Shown in pieces: positions 12,609 through 22,889 of a stretch of 64,000 nt of DNA; position 1 is the stretch's first letter, and every line of letters begins with the position of its first letter. The DNA comes from Xiphias gladius (lineage: Eukaryota > Chordata > Actinopteri > Istiophoriformes > Xiphiidae): NCBI RefSeq assembly GCF_016859285.1, contig NC_053417.1, positions 18,964,706-19,028,705 of the forward strand, in the 5' to 3' direction. The notes under the pieces were generated by a model that did no database searches, was not told the origin of the DNA, and saw only the letters and a program-made list of their open reading frames with translations. Position numbers and translations under genes: made by a program.

Positions 12609-15190
12609 AGTTAGGCATGCTGTCAGTGAAAACTCACTCCCAGAACTCAGTGACAGGGGAGGTAAAGTTGGTAATGTTGGCTGCCAGCCAAAGGGTCTTG
12701 TTCTTGCGGACTGTGTCCTCCACACAGTGCTCTGTGTTCCAGGGCTGCTTGCATTTAGCCCAGGGGAGCTCCGGCTGAAAGCACTGAAACAGGTAGTAGA
12801 GACCCCAGGCCAAGATCACGATGTAGTAGATGTTAAGTAGAGATACGATCACGATAGAGGCGTAGCCAATACCTGGAGACAAGAAAGCGAGAGGCCAGAT
12901 TGCGGCGTCAGCTCAAGATATCACCCAGCTAAGCTCAGCATTATCATTTCTAATCTTTTGAAACAGTCACATATTACAAATAAGCTTTTTCTTGTGTGAT
13001 GGCTTAGTTTACACCTTCAGTAACTGATTTTTTTTACCACGTCGACAGCAAATACAAGCGATCGCCACAACACTTACTTACAATACTATCACCACGTCCA
13101 TTGACACGGCGAACGTGATAGTATACAGTTGCCTATTTACACATCCAATACCTTTTGCATACCCTAAAAGTAGTCACGTGATCCATTGTTGTTAACGTAC
13201 TGATTATGGTCGCTTGCACAGCGGCTAAAAATCTTGTCTTTTCTGACCTTCCGTGATTTTAACTTCTCACCCCTCTGCAATGATGTAGAAGTGTACTCCA
13301 GGGTGTGTCAGTACACTGTGACATCACTGGTGGGTGTAGTTGTAGGTGCCATGGAGCACACTCTATGCAGCTGCCTGTGGTTAAATTACTCTTTAAAGGA
13401 GGACTTTATGTAAACGATTAAACTGCTTAAGTGAGATGAATAATGCTGCTGAGCAACTCTAAAAGCAGGCTAATACAAACACATAACAACTTACTCTTAA
13501 TCAACTTCCCTGGCTCTACTATCTACTGTTATAATGTCCTTAGTGTTGTTTGCTATTTTTAGATGACTTTGCCATGAACCTGGACACAGAAATCCCCGGT
13601 ACTCCTCCATTGCTTCGGAGTATTTTTAAACTCATCATCTCTGTCGCCCCCACCTCCTCATTCCCACATTCCAAATGCAAATGGATAGACAACTCAGTGC
13701 TGTGACAGGTGTGTGTGTTTGTGTGTGTGTATTTGCACTCTGCAGTGTGTTGGTGTGTGTTGAGTAAAGTCGTGAATTCACTGTGTGATAAAAACACGTG
13801 AAGACAGGAGGAACAATGGGGAGATTTGTGATTGGCCAGTTTCGCGGCCACTTGTGGACTTTCTCTGCCGTGCCAGACGCTACACCAGATGGACAGGCAG
13901 CAGCCCCAGCGTTCCTTGAATAGCGGGGACCATCGGCAGCTGCTAGGGATCCGGCGACGCACAGTTTCCTCTCTTTTCATGTTACGTTACTCGTGTGAAC
14001 ATGAGTAAGGGCATCACGGCAGCTGCTGAGGGTGCGGCGCCTCAGTGCTTCGTTACAGCTGTCGCTCAAAGGTAGACGGGCTGCACCTAAGAGTAATGAG
14101 AAGCCCCGGGGGATCTTAAGAGTATCAGTAGCTTATGGTGATCTCTGGTCAAGAGGCTGGTGGGAGAACCCCACCCTGACAACGCTGTCACAGAGGACAT
14201 ACTGTATTTAAAAGGTTCTGTAAGCTAAACGAAACACGTGGATCCACACTGCACCTCCGTGTCAACAAAGACGATCCTGTTATTTCCATGCAAACCTGCT
14301 GCATGAGATTGCGCTGATTGCTAGGCAACTTTAATTTTTATTTTTTTATTTTTTTGCTGGTCTGTTTCCATGGCAACGAAGAACTCATCAATCCATTATA
14401 CAAACCAGATCTGCGATCCAAGGATGACTTTATGTCTTGGAGCGGCTTCAAGCATGTGGTTTTTGCCTTTGTATATTTATGTATGTTTGGGGTGTATGTA
14501 TGTATACTTTCTACTTGGGGCGGCTTTTGGCCTCAGCCCAACATCATGTCTGAATGATGAACATTGGACTGAAATAGGAAGAAAATCAGGGAAGAATTCT
14601 CATTCGGACAAATGAGGCTTTTACCTGAATTAAATATTAAATGCTCTTGTCAGGGGAGATTTACGCTGTGATGCAGAACCTTTATTTTTGTGTCCGTATG
14701 TGAATATGTGCAGTGTGGACTAACCAGTGAAGATGGGGCAGAGCTTGGCCCAGCAGGTGATCCCTCCTTCAGAGGTGTACTGGCCCAGTGCTACCTCCAG
14801 GAAGAACACAGGCAAGCCACCCCCAAATAGGAAGATGAAGTAAGGGATGAGAAACGCACCTGGAGGATGGATACAGAAAATGAATCAACTCAGAGTAATC
14901 GTCCTGCTACAATCATCACAACATGTTCGGCTCTGGCATCTGTTGTGTATCTTCTGCCTACCTCCACCATTTTTATAACAAAGGTAAGGGAATCGCCAGA
15001 CGTTTCCTAATCCAACAAAGCCTCCGGCCACAGACAGGACAAAGTCGAGCTTACTGGCCCATTTCTCCCTCTGAGGAACCTTGCCTTCGGCCTCGTCCTC
15101 GGGCCGCGTGCCTGGGCTCTTCCCTGGTGAAGGTTTCAGGGTGTCCTTGTGAAAGTCCTTCAGACATTGGAGCTTCTCTTTCTGTGCCAT
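1989..15190 (-). CDS. slc6a6: Sodium- and chloride-dependent taurine transporter (SLC6A6)
   Basis: Thirteen coding exons on the minus strand: 15190-14962, 14859-14725, 12872-12638, 11960-11828, 11131-10997, 9869-9766, 9625-9501, 7980-7868, 6740-6603, 6165-6063, 4116-4016, 3871-3701, 2144-1989. All joins are GT-AG and in phase, giving 625 residues (human 620). The N-terminus ([16 protein letters not shown]) and the C-terminal residues VETMM match vertebrate TauT. TM1 carries the unwound [11 protein letters not shown] segment (about 60-70). The large extracellular loop 2 has paired cysteines (C162, C171) and N-glycosylation sequons at N179, N187 and N190. The family is a plasma-membrane 12-TM symporter importing taurine with Na+ and Cl-, important for osmolyte balance in fish. 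The start codon follows a splice acceptor within a few bases, so the 5' UTR is split and an upstream non-coding exon is required. No disabling change was seen. Confidence 0.97.
2145..3700. repeat. Three copies of one teleost repeat in opposite orientation, last slc6a6 intron
   Basis: The last slc6a6 intron holds two minus-oriented copies (about 2405-2565 and 2820-2970) and one plus-oriented copy (about 3490-3685) of a repeat. Its plus orientation reads roughly: tttccagtctttatgctaag, then a GCTGGCTGTAGC-like block, then CTCAGCAAGAAAGCAAATAAG, then CAAAATGTC. Related plus-oriented copies sit at 10745-10925 and 34690-34880. I know this family as a common interspersed repeat of percomorph fish. 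I infer a non-autonomous element but cannot assign a superfamily. Confidence 0.65.
2316..2355. repeat. Perfect AT-rich palindrome with a second overlapping half
   Basis: Positions 2316-2337 form a 22-bp perfect palindrome (ATTTCAATATA and its complement). It is followed directly by a second CAATATATATATTGAAAT block to 2355. It lies in the last slc6a6 intron. Confidence 0.85.
4117..6062. other. slc6a6 intron between coding exons 10 and 11
   Basis: About 1.9 kb of AT-rich intron without a recognisable gene. A short stretch at about 5437-5490 (GTGGTCCCAACCCCCAAGTT, then GGGAACCACTGG) resembles a fragment of a common fish interspersed repeat. Nothing else stood out. Confidence 0.6.
6741..7867. 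other. slc6a6 intron between coding exons 8 and 9
   Basis: About 1.1 kb of intron. I see no gene, RNA or repeat that I can name. Confidence 0.6.
7981..9500. other. slc6a6 intron between coding exons 7 and 8
   Basis: About 1.5 kb of intron. Apart from the possible LINE 3' end (about 8204-8560) I see no gene or named repeat. Confidence 0.55.
8204..8560 (+). mobile_element. Possible 3' end of a LINE-type retroposon
   Basis: The segment ends in GATGCTGAACTGTATTTCATT, a run with an AATAAA signal, then GTCTGATCTAATCTAA. A short tandem TCTAA tail after an AATAAA is typical of 3' ends of several fish non-LTR retroposons. No reverse-transcriptase coding region is attached, so it would be a 5'-truncated copy. 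It lies in the slc6a6 intron between coding exons 7 and 8. Family assignment is by memory of the motif only. Confidence 0.45.
10131..10161. repeat. Perfect short hairpin
   Basis: TTGCTAATGTTGC at 10131-10143 is followed by a 5-base loop (ATGGA) and its exact reverse complement at 10149-10161. It lies in the slc6a6 intron between coding exons 5 and 6. The GCTAA/TTAGC vocabulary matches a common teleost repeat, so it may be a repeat fragment rather than a functional hairpin. Confidence 0.85.
10745..10925 (+). repeat. Teleost interspersed repeat (GTCTTTATGCTAAGCTAAG family)
   Basis: Contains CCAGTCTTTATGCTAAGCTA, GGCTGCTGGCTGTAGCTTC, CTCTCAGCAAGAAAACAAATA and CAAAATGTCCAGCGATTCC in the family's usual order. 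Same family as the copies in the last slc6a6 intron and at 34690-34880. Confidence 0.65.
12569..12607. repeat. (TG)n microsatellite beside the slc6a6 exon 3 donor
   Basis: An uninterrupted TG run of about 39 bases, preceded by imperfect GT-rich sequence. On the transcribed strand it is a CA repeat beginning about 29 bases after the 5' splice site of coding exon 3 (donor at 12637/12636). Confidence 0.95.
12873..14724. other. slc6a6 intron between coding exons 2 and 3
   Basis: About 1.85 kb. The part near 13830-14130 is richer in G+C and CpG than the rest. I found no coding exon or clear alternative first exon there. A minus-strand open frame at 13540-13980 shows no family resemblance and is probably chance. 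Confidence 0.5.
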
Positions 15191-17085
15191 GCTGAGGACA
15201 GCAAAAAGGAAAAGGACACATAGTTGGAGAGAGACAGAGTCAAATAGAGAGAGACGGAGGTGAGAGGGATAAGACACAGATAGAGGAGCATTAGGAAGAT
15301 AATGCCGTCTCCTGATTGCGTTACAGCGGGCTGTGTGAGTACATGATATACAGTACAATGTTGCTAATCTTGCTAATCTGAACGACTGATGCATGGAGGT
15401 CATTTAGGATGGAGAAATGTTGGGGGAGTTGATTTACGCTGAAACGTAGAGCAAAATCAAATTATAAAATGAAAAACATATGCAAACATATGTCTTACGC
15501 CTTGTGCTATGGAAGCTGGCAATAAAGTACAAAACCCAGTCCAACGCTAGTCTCACAATGGTTTGTGCAATATACAATATACCAGGGCAATCAACCAGGG
15601 AGAATACCTAATGTGTTTCTCTATCTGCCTCAATTATTCAGTCAATCAGACTAAAGATAACAGATTTTCTTGGTTTTAAGTAAAAACATCTATATGTTAT
15701 ATTTCAGATGAAACAGTACCAAAGCTGCAAGACAATCACCTGGTGACAGCATCTGCACATTCACCTAAGTTTTTTGTATTTGCTGGACATGTAGTACTAT
15801 GTTTTCTGACTTAACTCTGTGTCTCAGGGTGGATTTTTCTGCTCAGAGGGGGGCACATTGTCACTGAAGGAAAAGGAAGGGAATGTTTGGACACGATACA
15901 CGCCTATTAGACCCTGCCTGAACCTGAAGGAAAGTTTTTCTTTTCACTTTCTCATATGCCACTGTATCAGCAATGAGTCAGCCCACCGTAATCCAAATTT
16001 AGAGAGGGAGATATCCCTCTGCATTCCCAAAGCCCTGGCTGCTCTCAGGAAGATACAGCAGCTTAAGTTCACAAAGTGTTTACACTGTAAACCGTCTTTC
16101 CAAGAAAGACAGGATTTGTTATTACTGACTGAGGTATCCTATTTCCCTGCATGAGCCAAAGAAGAGAAAAAAAAAGCCTAATAGGGCAGGAATAATTCTG
16201 TAAAACATGTCAAGACTGAATGTGATTTAAGCTCTACAAGATTATTTGTAATACTAGTGAAATATGTTTCCTCTTTTTTTTCAGAGACGAAGTCAGCACA
16301 GCAACTTCAAATACTTCCCCTTAACCCTTGCGTGTCACAAAGTAAATTCAGATGGCCTTGTTCACTGAAGCTCAGGTAAAAGAACAATTTGTACAGAAAA
16401 GTGTCAAGCCTAAAACTATTAAACTGAGTTCTCTTTTTGTTGAAAACAAAAAAGGGAAAACTGTCAGTGGAACTTTTAAAATGGGACAATGATAAGCATA
16501 TTTTACGTTAGAATAACAACCTAAGAATAACAACGTTGACCTCGCAGGAATGGGCATTTCTGCCAACAACTACATGAAGAAGAAGACTCTGAAACCTCTC
16601 ACATTCCTTCTGGGAATGATGTGTCTCCTCACTTAATTAACACTTGAACAACAACCCTCCATTCCCCTGTGTGCACACTGCCTCCCATCATTTTCTAGGA
16701 TTTCTCTCTTCCTGTTATGCATGACAAGTCAGCTTGAACCGCTTTCCATTCTCAAACCTCCTTACATAACTGGATCAGTTCTTGCCCACTCGGTTTCTCA
16801 TCCTGTCGCCCCCCCTTTTCACTTTCGTCTGCTCAGCGAATGCTTTCACCTGGCTGCATGGTGTTAGGAGGCTCTCTGCCCGTCAGATAAGACTTAAAGC
16901 CAACCGTCCTTAGGAGTAAACCCAGCCATACTTCACCAGAAATTTCTTAACTTTATTTAAAAAAACCCCCACATATCTCAGCACATCAGTTATCTTAAAA
17001 TTCTTACTGATGTACAATTGAAATCACTGACTCTTTCTGCTTATTGTATATATGAAAAGTAAAGACAACAATAATATCTGCATCT

Positions 17086-17086
17086 T

Positions 17087-17125
<39 letters not shown>

Positions 17126-17196
17126 CATCTTTATATATCTATATATCTATATACATATACATATCTATATATATATATATATAGATATATATATCT
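17086..17196. repeat. (AT)n-rich microsatellite
   Basis: Alternating TA/AT tract with ATAC and ATCT interruptions in the slc6a6 first intron. Confidence 0.95.
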
Positions 17197-17655
17197 GTCC
17201 TTTCTCTATATATCTCTTTTAACATACAAAGGAAGTCTTACAATATCAACTGAAGCACTAAACTGCTTTCGATTTGACATTTTTAAGAAAATGAATGCAG
17301 AAAAACTTGACTAAACACATGCACAACCCGAAAACTCAAACTCTTCTCTCCAGCAAAGCAATTTAAAAAAAAAACTTACATTTCCTTCATGGCTGCGACT
17401 ATGTATAGCGTTCCTCTCCCTCGGCTGTTACCATTCCTCTGTACTGAATGCCTTTATGCCGACACGGGTCACAAGAAGTGGAGCTGACAGTGGGGCCCGC
17501 CCCCTGCCTAAAGACAATTAAATCCAAAGTGGAGATTGGACGCAGCCTCGATGTGACAGACAACTCAGGTACCAACGTGGGAGACTGTAAATTTCCACTT
17601 GCCACTACTCCCTGCCCACAAACATACACACAGCCAAGGGAGGGGGAGTGGGGCC

Positions 17656-17675
17656 GGGGGGGGGGGGGGGGGGGG
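17656..17675. repeat. (G)20 homopolymer
   Basis: Twenty consecutive G residues. About 170 bases away (17846-17870) a run of C is followed directly by a run of T. Confidence 0.95.
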
Positions 17676-18764
17676 TGACGACGAGTGTGTGTCATACAAG
17701 CACACAACACTCCTTATTCATGTTGGAGACACAGAGGACAAGTCAGAGGAATAGAAAGGCTGGGCTGGTCCAATACCGGGGATTGGTCTTGAATTATGAT
17801 ATATTACAAATGGATGAACTGAAGACAGGATAGGGAATTTTACTGCCCCCCCCCCCCTTTTTTTTTTTACTCACTCAAACAGCACTAAAATATGAAGCAC
17901 GGTTTCCTAACAAGCCCCTCATCACATCACCACGCCACATCCAAGCATCTTTGTGTGAAAACTATTTTTATTCATGAGTACGCTGTGCTAATTTCTGGTA
18001 TGCGGGACATTTCGAATCGCTGTCCTCCGCTCTTTCATGACATGTGGTTTGTTATGTGGGAAATGTAAACCAGTACAGTATCAGCTTATAACAATGCCTA
18101 ATAAGGTAATATGTCTCCTCTGCTTGTCCATGGTCTGTTCAGATACCATTCACTACTCTGAGAGCTCACAATGACCCAACAAAGGCTGGCATTCAAGAGT
18201 CAATTAAGAACCGATAAATTCCGCTGCAGGATTTACACAGTTAAATGGGAGACAGGGATCATCTGATGACAAGTTGCACACACACGCCTTTGACACCTCT
18301 TGGCTTTGCACCACACCATAATCTGTCATAGTTTGGTCAGTATCCTGCTCTGTTTACCATTTTCATTATGTAACCTTTGACAGACACTTTAGTGTGAGAG
18401 ACAGAGAGAAAGCAGAAAGAAACCCTGTGAGATAGGTTTAGTTATTGTTGAATAAAGGTGATGTTACAGGGTCAAACTGGATCTATATTTTTGAAAATGG
18501 CACCTACAAATACATCATCCAGTCTTCCACCCTCAATCATTAGTTTTGGTTTTTATTGCATCTCGGCTCTAAAATCGATGCTCACATTATGATGATCAGA
18601 TAAGTTGCAAGTGAGGAGCAGATATGTGTGTATGTGAATCAAGGCAGGATTAACCTCCATGGGGGGCCCGGGGCAAAAAATTGTTGTTGGGCTCCTAGTG
18701 AGCCCCACTGTACATGGCTGTTTCATTATTTCCCCAGGCAGCCAGAAGCCAACCCGGACTGTAG

Positions 18765-19110
18765 AGCTGAAATGATTAGTTGATTACTCAAATAGATGAT
18801 TGACAGCAAATTAACTGGCAACATTTTTTTTTATATTGGATTAATCATCTTTTAGGCAAAAAAAAATGTTTTAAAGCCAAAAATTCACTGGCACCAGCTC
18901 TTCAAATGTGAATATTTGCACATTTTCCCTGTTTATCTATTGTAGAATATTCAACATATTTGGGGTTTTGACTATTGGTCAGACAAAAGTAAATATGTTG
19001 TTTTAATGATTTTCTGACATTTTATACAATTAACAATCAATTCATTATTAAAAAAGAGACATACTTATAATGAAAATAATAGCTGGATTCAACCTTACAG
19101 TAGTATTACA
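18765..19110. mobile_element. Non-autonomous TIR element, GATTAGTTGATTA family
   Basis: Starts with AGAGCTGAAATGATTAGTTG and runs through AAATGTGAATATTTGCAC, TTTGGGGTTTTGACTATTGG and TTTTCTGACATTTTATACAA, to ATTAACAATCAATTCATTA. This is the internal order of a very common percomorph repeat whose intact ends are inverted (CTGCAACTAACGATTA type). A second, shorter copy lies at about 60170-60325. No coding sequence. I infer a MITE-like element. Confidence 0.7.
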
Positions 19111-19368
19111 GAATAATGCAACATTGCATACTTCTTTAGCTTTTGGTGTGATTACTTGACACAATGACAATAAAAAGCACAACGTTATAACAAAAGACCA
19201 AAATATAAACTAAAACATTCAGGTCTAGATTTTGACACAGAGCCCAGGATGGAAGATTGCGGATCTGTCAGAGCTGATATTTTACATCAGTGGCACAAAT
19301 GACAAATCTGCCATTAACCAAATTATTCAGACACAAATGATATCAAATAAACCTGGGGCTTTTGGTGC

Positions 19369-19419
19369 CCACACACACACACATATAATATATACATATA
19401 CATATACACACACATATGT

Positions 19420-19466
<47 letters not shown>

Positions 19467-19510
19467 ATGTGTGTGTGTGTATATAGATATATATATATAT
19501 GTATGTATGC
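19369..19510. repeat. Compound CA / TA / TG microsatellite
   Basis: Successive (CA)n, (TA)n, (TG)n and (TA)n tracts. Several overlapping open frames here are only translations of the repeat. Confidence 0.95.
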
Positions 19511-19888
19511 ACAGATATATGCATACATACATATAATGAGCTCATTCACACAAAAATATTAAACCTTTTAACTGGGAAAGTCACATTTTCAGAATCAATA
19601 CCAGCTAAAATTACTGTGAATATTAATAAGCCACTCATTATTTTGCAGGAAACCCTGCACAGACTCCTGAAAGGTCCCCGGTTTGAGAATTTTATTTTCA
19701 GCACTAGCAGCTAAAAAAGTGCACCTACCCTTCAGGGTTTATCCTGCTGAGAGGGCGAATTGGGGTTATGAGAGGACGCACATCAATCAATCATACACTG
19801 GACGGGGCGGAGACAGAGGAAGTAGGTTAAGTATGTGCCAGTAAACACAAGATATAAACCGGTAAACGTCTTAGTTCACCCGACCTAT

Positions 19889-19890
<2 letters not shown>

Positions 19891-19957
<67 letters not shown>
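19891..19957. repeat. (CA)n microsatellite
   Basis: About 33 uninterrupted CA units, roughly 0.5 kb downstream (in transcription) of the putative slc6a6 first exon. Confidence 0.97.
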
Positions 19958-19960
<3 letters not shown>

Positions 19961-20470
19961 TCTGTGAAGCCCGGGCGCGCCTGAACGCATCACAGCAGCC
20001 CTCCAAAAAAAGACCAAACAGAAACGCGGAACAGGGTCTTATCGATTATAAACACTGGAAACAGGGTCCAAAGGCCAAAGCCGCGTTTTTTTTCACAACC
20101 AAAACACTATTTACTCAAGTTGTTTTCAAAGCGGGGTCAAAACGCAGGATTCCCCTCTTTTCCTTTAGCGGAAGCATCATGGAAACTGGAGGGACAGAGC
20201 ATCATGTTATCAGGAAAAAAAAAAAAAAAATAGCAAAGGTGATCTGTTTGTATCAGAGAATGAAATGAGTCAGCGCAGTCCAAGATGAAAATAACTGTGA
20301 CATGACAAAAAAAAAAAAAAAAAATCAACCCGCCTTAAAAAAAAAAAAAAAACGCCGTTTAAAAGCTCCCATTTTGGTTTTTCTATCGCACCTTTTTCTT
20401 TGAGTTTGAAAATAAAAACGCTGTAAACCTCATTTACTGCCTTGGCGTGTGAAGAAGAATACCGGATTAC

Positions 20471-20930
20471 CTGTCCCCTTAGTTTTACTAAGCAGCCTGT
20501 TGTTCCTCGCTCTGTGGGCCTACGTTTACCGCTGAGTTAGACAGTGCGATCTATTTCTCCGCGCGACCATTGTTTCTGGGAGCCGGTGCGCGTTTCGATA
20601 TCGCTTTGAGTGGAAAATCACCAGCTTCGCCATGCAACCACTTCTTAAAGCGACAGCCGCCCTTCGGCCCGCCCTTCACCTGGCGCCCCGACGGCCTTCC
20701 CCGAGCGACGACAGCTGGCGAGATCCACGGCGCCGCTCGCGGCCCGCTCCGGGGGCGTGTCTGCGTGCGAATTCGTGTGCGCTCGCAGCGCTTTTTAACG
20801 GCGACGCGCGAGAAGCACGGCGAACATTTTCGCGCACACCTTCGATGTGAATGTCTAATATGCTGGTAAAAAAAAAAAAAAGAACGAAAACGGCGCCATT
20901 TTCTGATAAGGCACGACTTATAAAGGGTTT
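20471..20930 (-). promoter_or_regulatory. CpG island, probable slc6a6 promoter and first exon
   Basis: The stretch 20530-20850 is unusually rich in G+C and CpG compared with its surroundings (many CGCG, GCGC and CGAC steps). On the minus strand a TATA-like CTTTATAAG lies at 20925-20917, which would place transcription start near 20890. A splice donor-like ACAG|GTAATC near 20470 could end the non-coding first exon. This is the only CpG-dense region upstream of the slc6a6 start codon. The assignment is inference. Confidence 0.6.
20611..20621 (+). promoter_or_regulatory. TonE/ORE consensus match (NFAT5) in the CpG island
   Basis: TGGAAAATCAC fits the tonicity-responsive element consensus TGGAAANNYNY exactly. 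Taurine transporter genes are known targets of TonEBP/NFAT5 under hypertonicity. A match this short is expected by chance about once per 8 kb counting both strands, so position rather than sequence makes it notable. Confidence 0.4.
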
Positions 20931-21099
20931 ATAGGCTGTAATTAATTCGTTTTTTTACTAATGGCTATTTCAGCATTTAGATCAGTTATTAAAAGGAACG
21001 ACTCTTGTGTTGCCAGATTGTGGCCAATCCTCCTCCGGCATGGCACTTTCGTCTTTTCAGCTTTCTGTTTCCCCTCCACCTACCCTTTGAAAAGTGCTG

Positions 21100-21790
21100 C
21101 ACGACATTTGGACCAAACCCGATTTATAAACTGCTTAATAACATCTACAACTGCAGACTTGATGGACTGTAGAACCCTTTGCTGATGGTTTATTAACATT
21201 TATAATTGAACCAACTTTTTCTAATGGTTCATTAGAAAAGTGAGAGGACCCTTCATTAATGGCGTACTAACATTTGTAGCTGCTTTATTACTGCATAGAA
21301 ACACTCAGCCGTGTTACTACCAAAGCATAAACAGGGCACGCTGATGCAAGATAGTGTTGATGGTGTCAGCATGGGAACTCCTCAACTTAAAAATGTAATA
21401 ATAACACCTCTTATCACCTATATTTCTCATTCACTCTACTGTCTCTACATTTTAACTGTTTCGGGTTTTGCACGCATATCATCAGCTAGTCAGATTATCT
21501 GTATAATTTAAGTGTGCAGTTGTAAATGTTAATGGGCTGTTTCTAAATGGATTTTGTTTTGTTTTTTTCTGGCAACCCAAAAGTTGTTCGTATTAATGAC
21601 TTGCAACTGATCTGTAAAGCATTAGTAAATGGTGTATTAGCCACTAATGATTCCATTATTTACAGCTTGTAAACCCTTAATAAACTGTGCCCTATTCGAA
21701 AGTAGCTGTATTCAATGGCTTCATTAACGGTAAGTCAATAACTTACTAATGCTTCAGAGATCAGTGAGAAGTCAGTAATAACAGCAAATG
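21100..21790. repeat. Degenerate repeat with TTTATTAACATTTATAA-like units
   Basis: Phrases such as GGTTTATTAACATTTATAA, GGCGTACTAACATTTGTAG, GCATTAGTAAATGGTGTATT and TAGCCACTAATGATTCC recur in loosely tandem form on both strands. It looks like an old internally repetitive element. No coding frame is convincing. Confidence 0.4.
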
Positions 21791-21834
21791 CTGGGGTGTC
21801 ACGGCTGTGAAAAATCCCAGTGGCAGGTGATTAG

Positions 21835-22030
21835 CTTCTCTAAATATCTCAACAACTATTGGGCGGATTGTCATGGCATTTTGTACAAAAACTTGTGTTC
21901 CCAAGAGGATGGATCCTCAAGACATTGGTGCTCTTCTGACTAGTCCTCTCGCTCCACCACACGGTTCATACTTCTGGTTTTTGGTGAGATGGCCCAACAG
22001 CTATTAGATGTTAAAATTTGGCAACGGCCT
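21835..22030. repeat. Fragment of the 'gagatatttca' teleost repeat
   Basis: Reads AATATCTCAACAACTATTGG, GGATTGTCATGGCATTTTGT, TGTTCCCAAGAGGATGGATCC and similar, a diverged copy of the family described at 29845-30600. Confidence 0.55.
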
Positions 22031-22384
22031 GTTTTCACACCAGACATTTTGACATGTGAGAGCAGGAAAAGCACAGTTGTAACGAATGACATCAACGATG
22101 GCTCCGTTCCATTCAGTTATCTCAGTAAGCCGGGACATTGAGCCAGTATGCACAACACTAGGACCCTGAAGCAGTAATTATTTACATCTGTGCCTTTCAT
22201 ATGACATGTCAAAATATCTGATGTGAAGAGGGCATATTGTAATCCCTTTGATGATCCCCTAATTTCTTATCTAGCACCATCATCAGATCAAAATTTCAGT
22301 TTGTCTGTTTGTTTATGACCAAAGTCCTGCAAAAACTAATGACATTCCCATCAGCCTCGGCTGTACTTTGTGTTTAGTGCTAAA

Positions 22385-22885
22385 TAGCAAATGTTTGCAA
22401 ATGGGTCAAAAAGTGGCCTGTGGGCCAAACCCGGCCAGCCAACAGGATTATTTGGTCCTTGATGAAAACTGGAGTTTTCCTTTTCATAGTTTGCATCAAA
22501 ACCTTTGCATAATTTCTAAAAAATGTACTATTGACAACAATGTAAATACAAGGCCTGTGTAAGTCCCAATAATCACAACCTTGTTACGACACATATAATC
22601 AATGATTTGCATCTCAAACATAACAGAGTACTTTCATTCATCTGTTAATGAAGCAGGTCACTGTTTACTGAATGTGGATAAACTGTCAATTATATTTTAA
22701 GTCTTGCGGTGCAACACAAAGCATACATTTGAGTCATTTTTTGCCAAGCTGCTGCAACTCGCTAAAATAAGATACTCCAAAATAAAAATTTGCTAAGAAA
22801 AAAAAGTATTGACAACGGGCTGCATCTCACCTCGCCTGTAAAACTAAATTGGCCCACCGTTTAATCTAATTGCTGGCCCCTGCTT
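22385..22885. mobile_element. Possible hAT-like non-autonomous element
   Basis: One end has GTGGCCTGTGGGCCAAACCC. The other, reverse-complemented, reads GCAGGGGCCAGCAATTAGAT and GGTGGGCCAATTT. Inverted 'GGGGTC/GGCC...GGGCCAA' ends are characteristic of small hAT-derived elements. The inverted match is partial and I could not define a target-site duplication. Confidence 0.4.
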
Positions 22886-22889
22886 TACA

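Larger units (their letters stand above)
15191..20470 (-). other. slc6a6 first intron / 5' untranslated region
   Basis: The start-codon exon is preceded by a 3' splice site, and a minus-strand donor-like ACAG|GTAATC occurs near 20470 at the edge of the CpG island. I infer one long first intron of roughly 5.3 kb. It contains microsatellites (17086-17196, 17656-17675, 17846-17870, 19369-19510, 19891-19957), a DNA-transposon-like repeat (about 18765-19110) and a possible repeat fragment around 18640-18750. No coding exon seen. Confidence 0.5.

Noticed and set aside
13540-13980. Minus-strand open frame of 146 codons in an slc6a6 intron
   Set aside because: No recognisable domain and crosses a simple repeat; the moderate CpG content here tempted me to call an alternative promoter but nothing confirms it.
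19323-19549. Overlapping frames of Tyr/Ile/Cys/Val/Thr/His repeats
   Set aside because: Pure translations of the CA/TA/TG microsatellite.
20570-20869. Plus-strand open frames in the CpG island
   Set aside because: Arg/Ala/Pro-rich translation is what CpG-dense DNA gives by chance; no splice or homology support.
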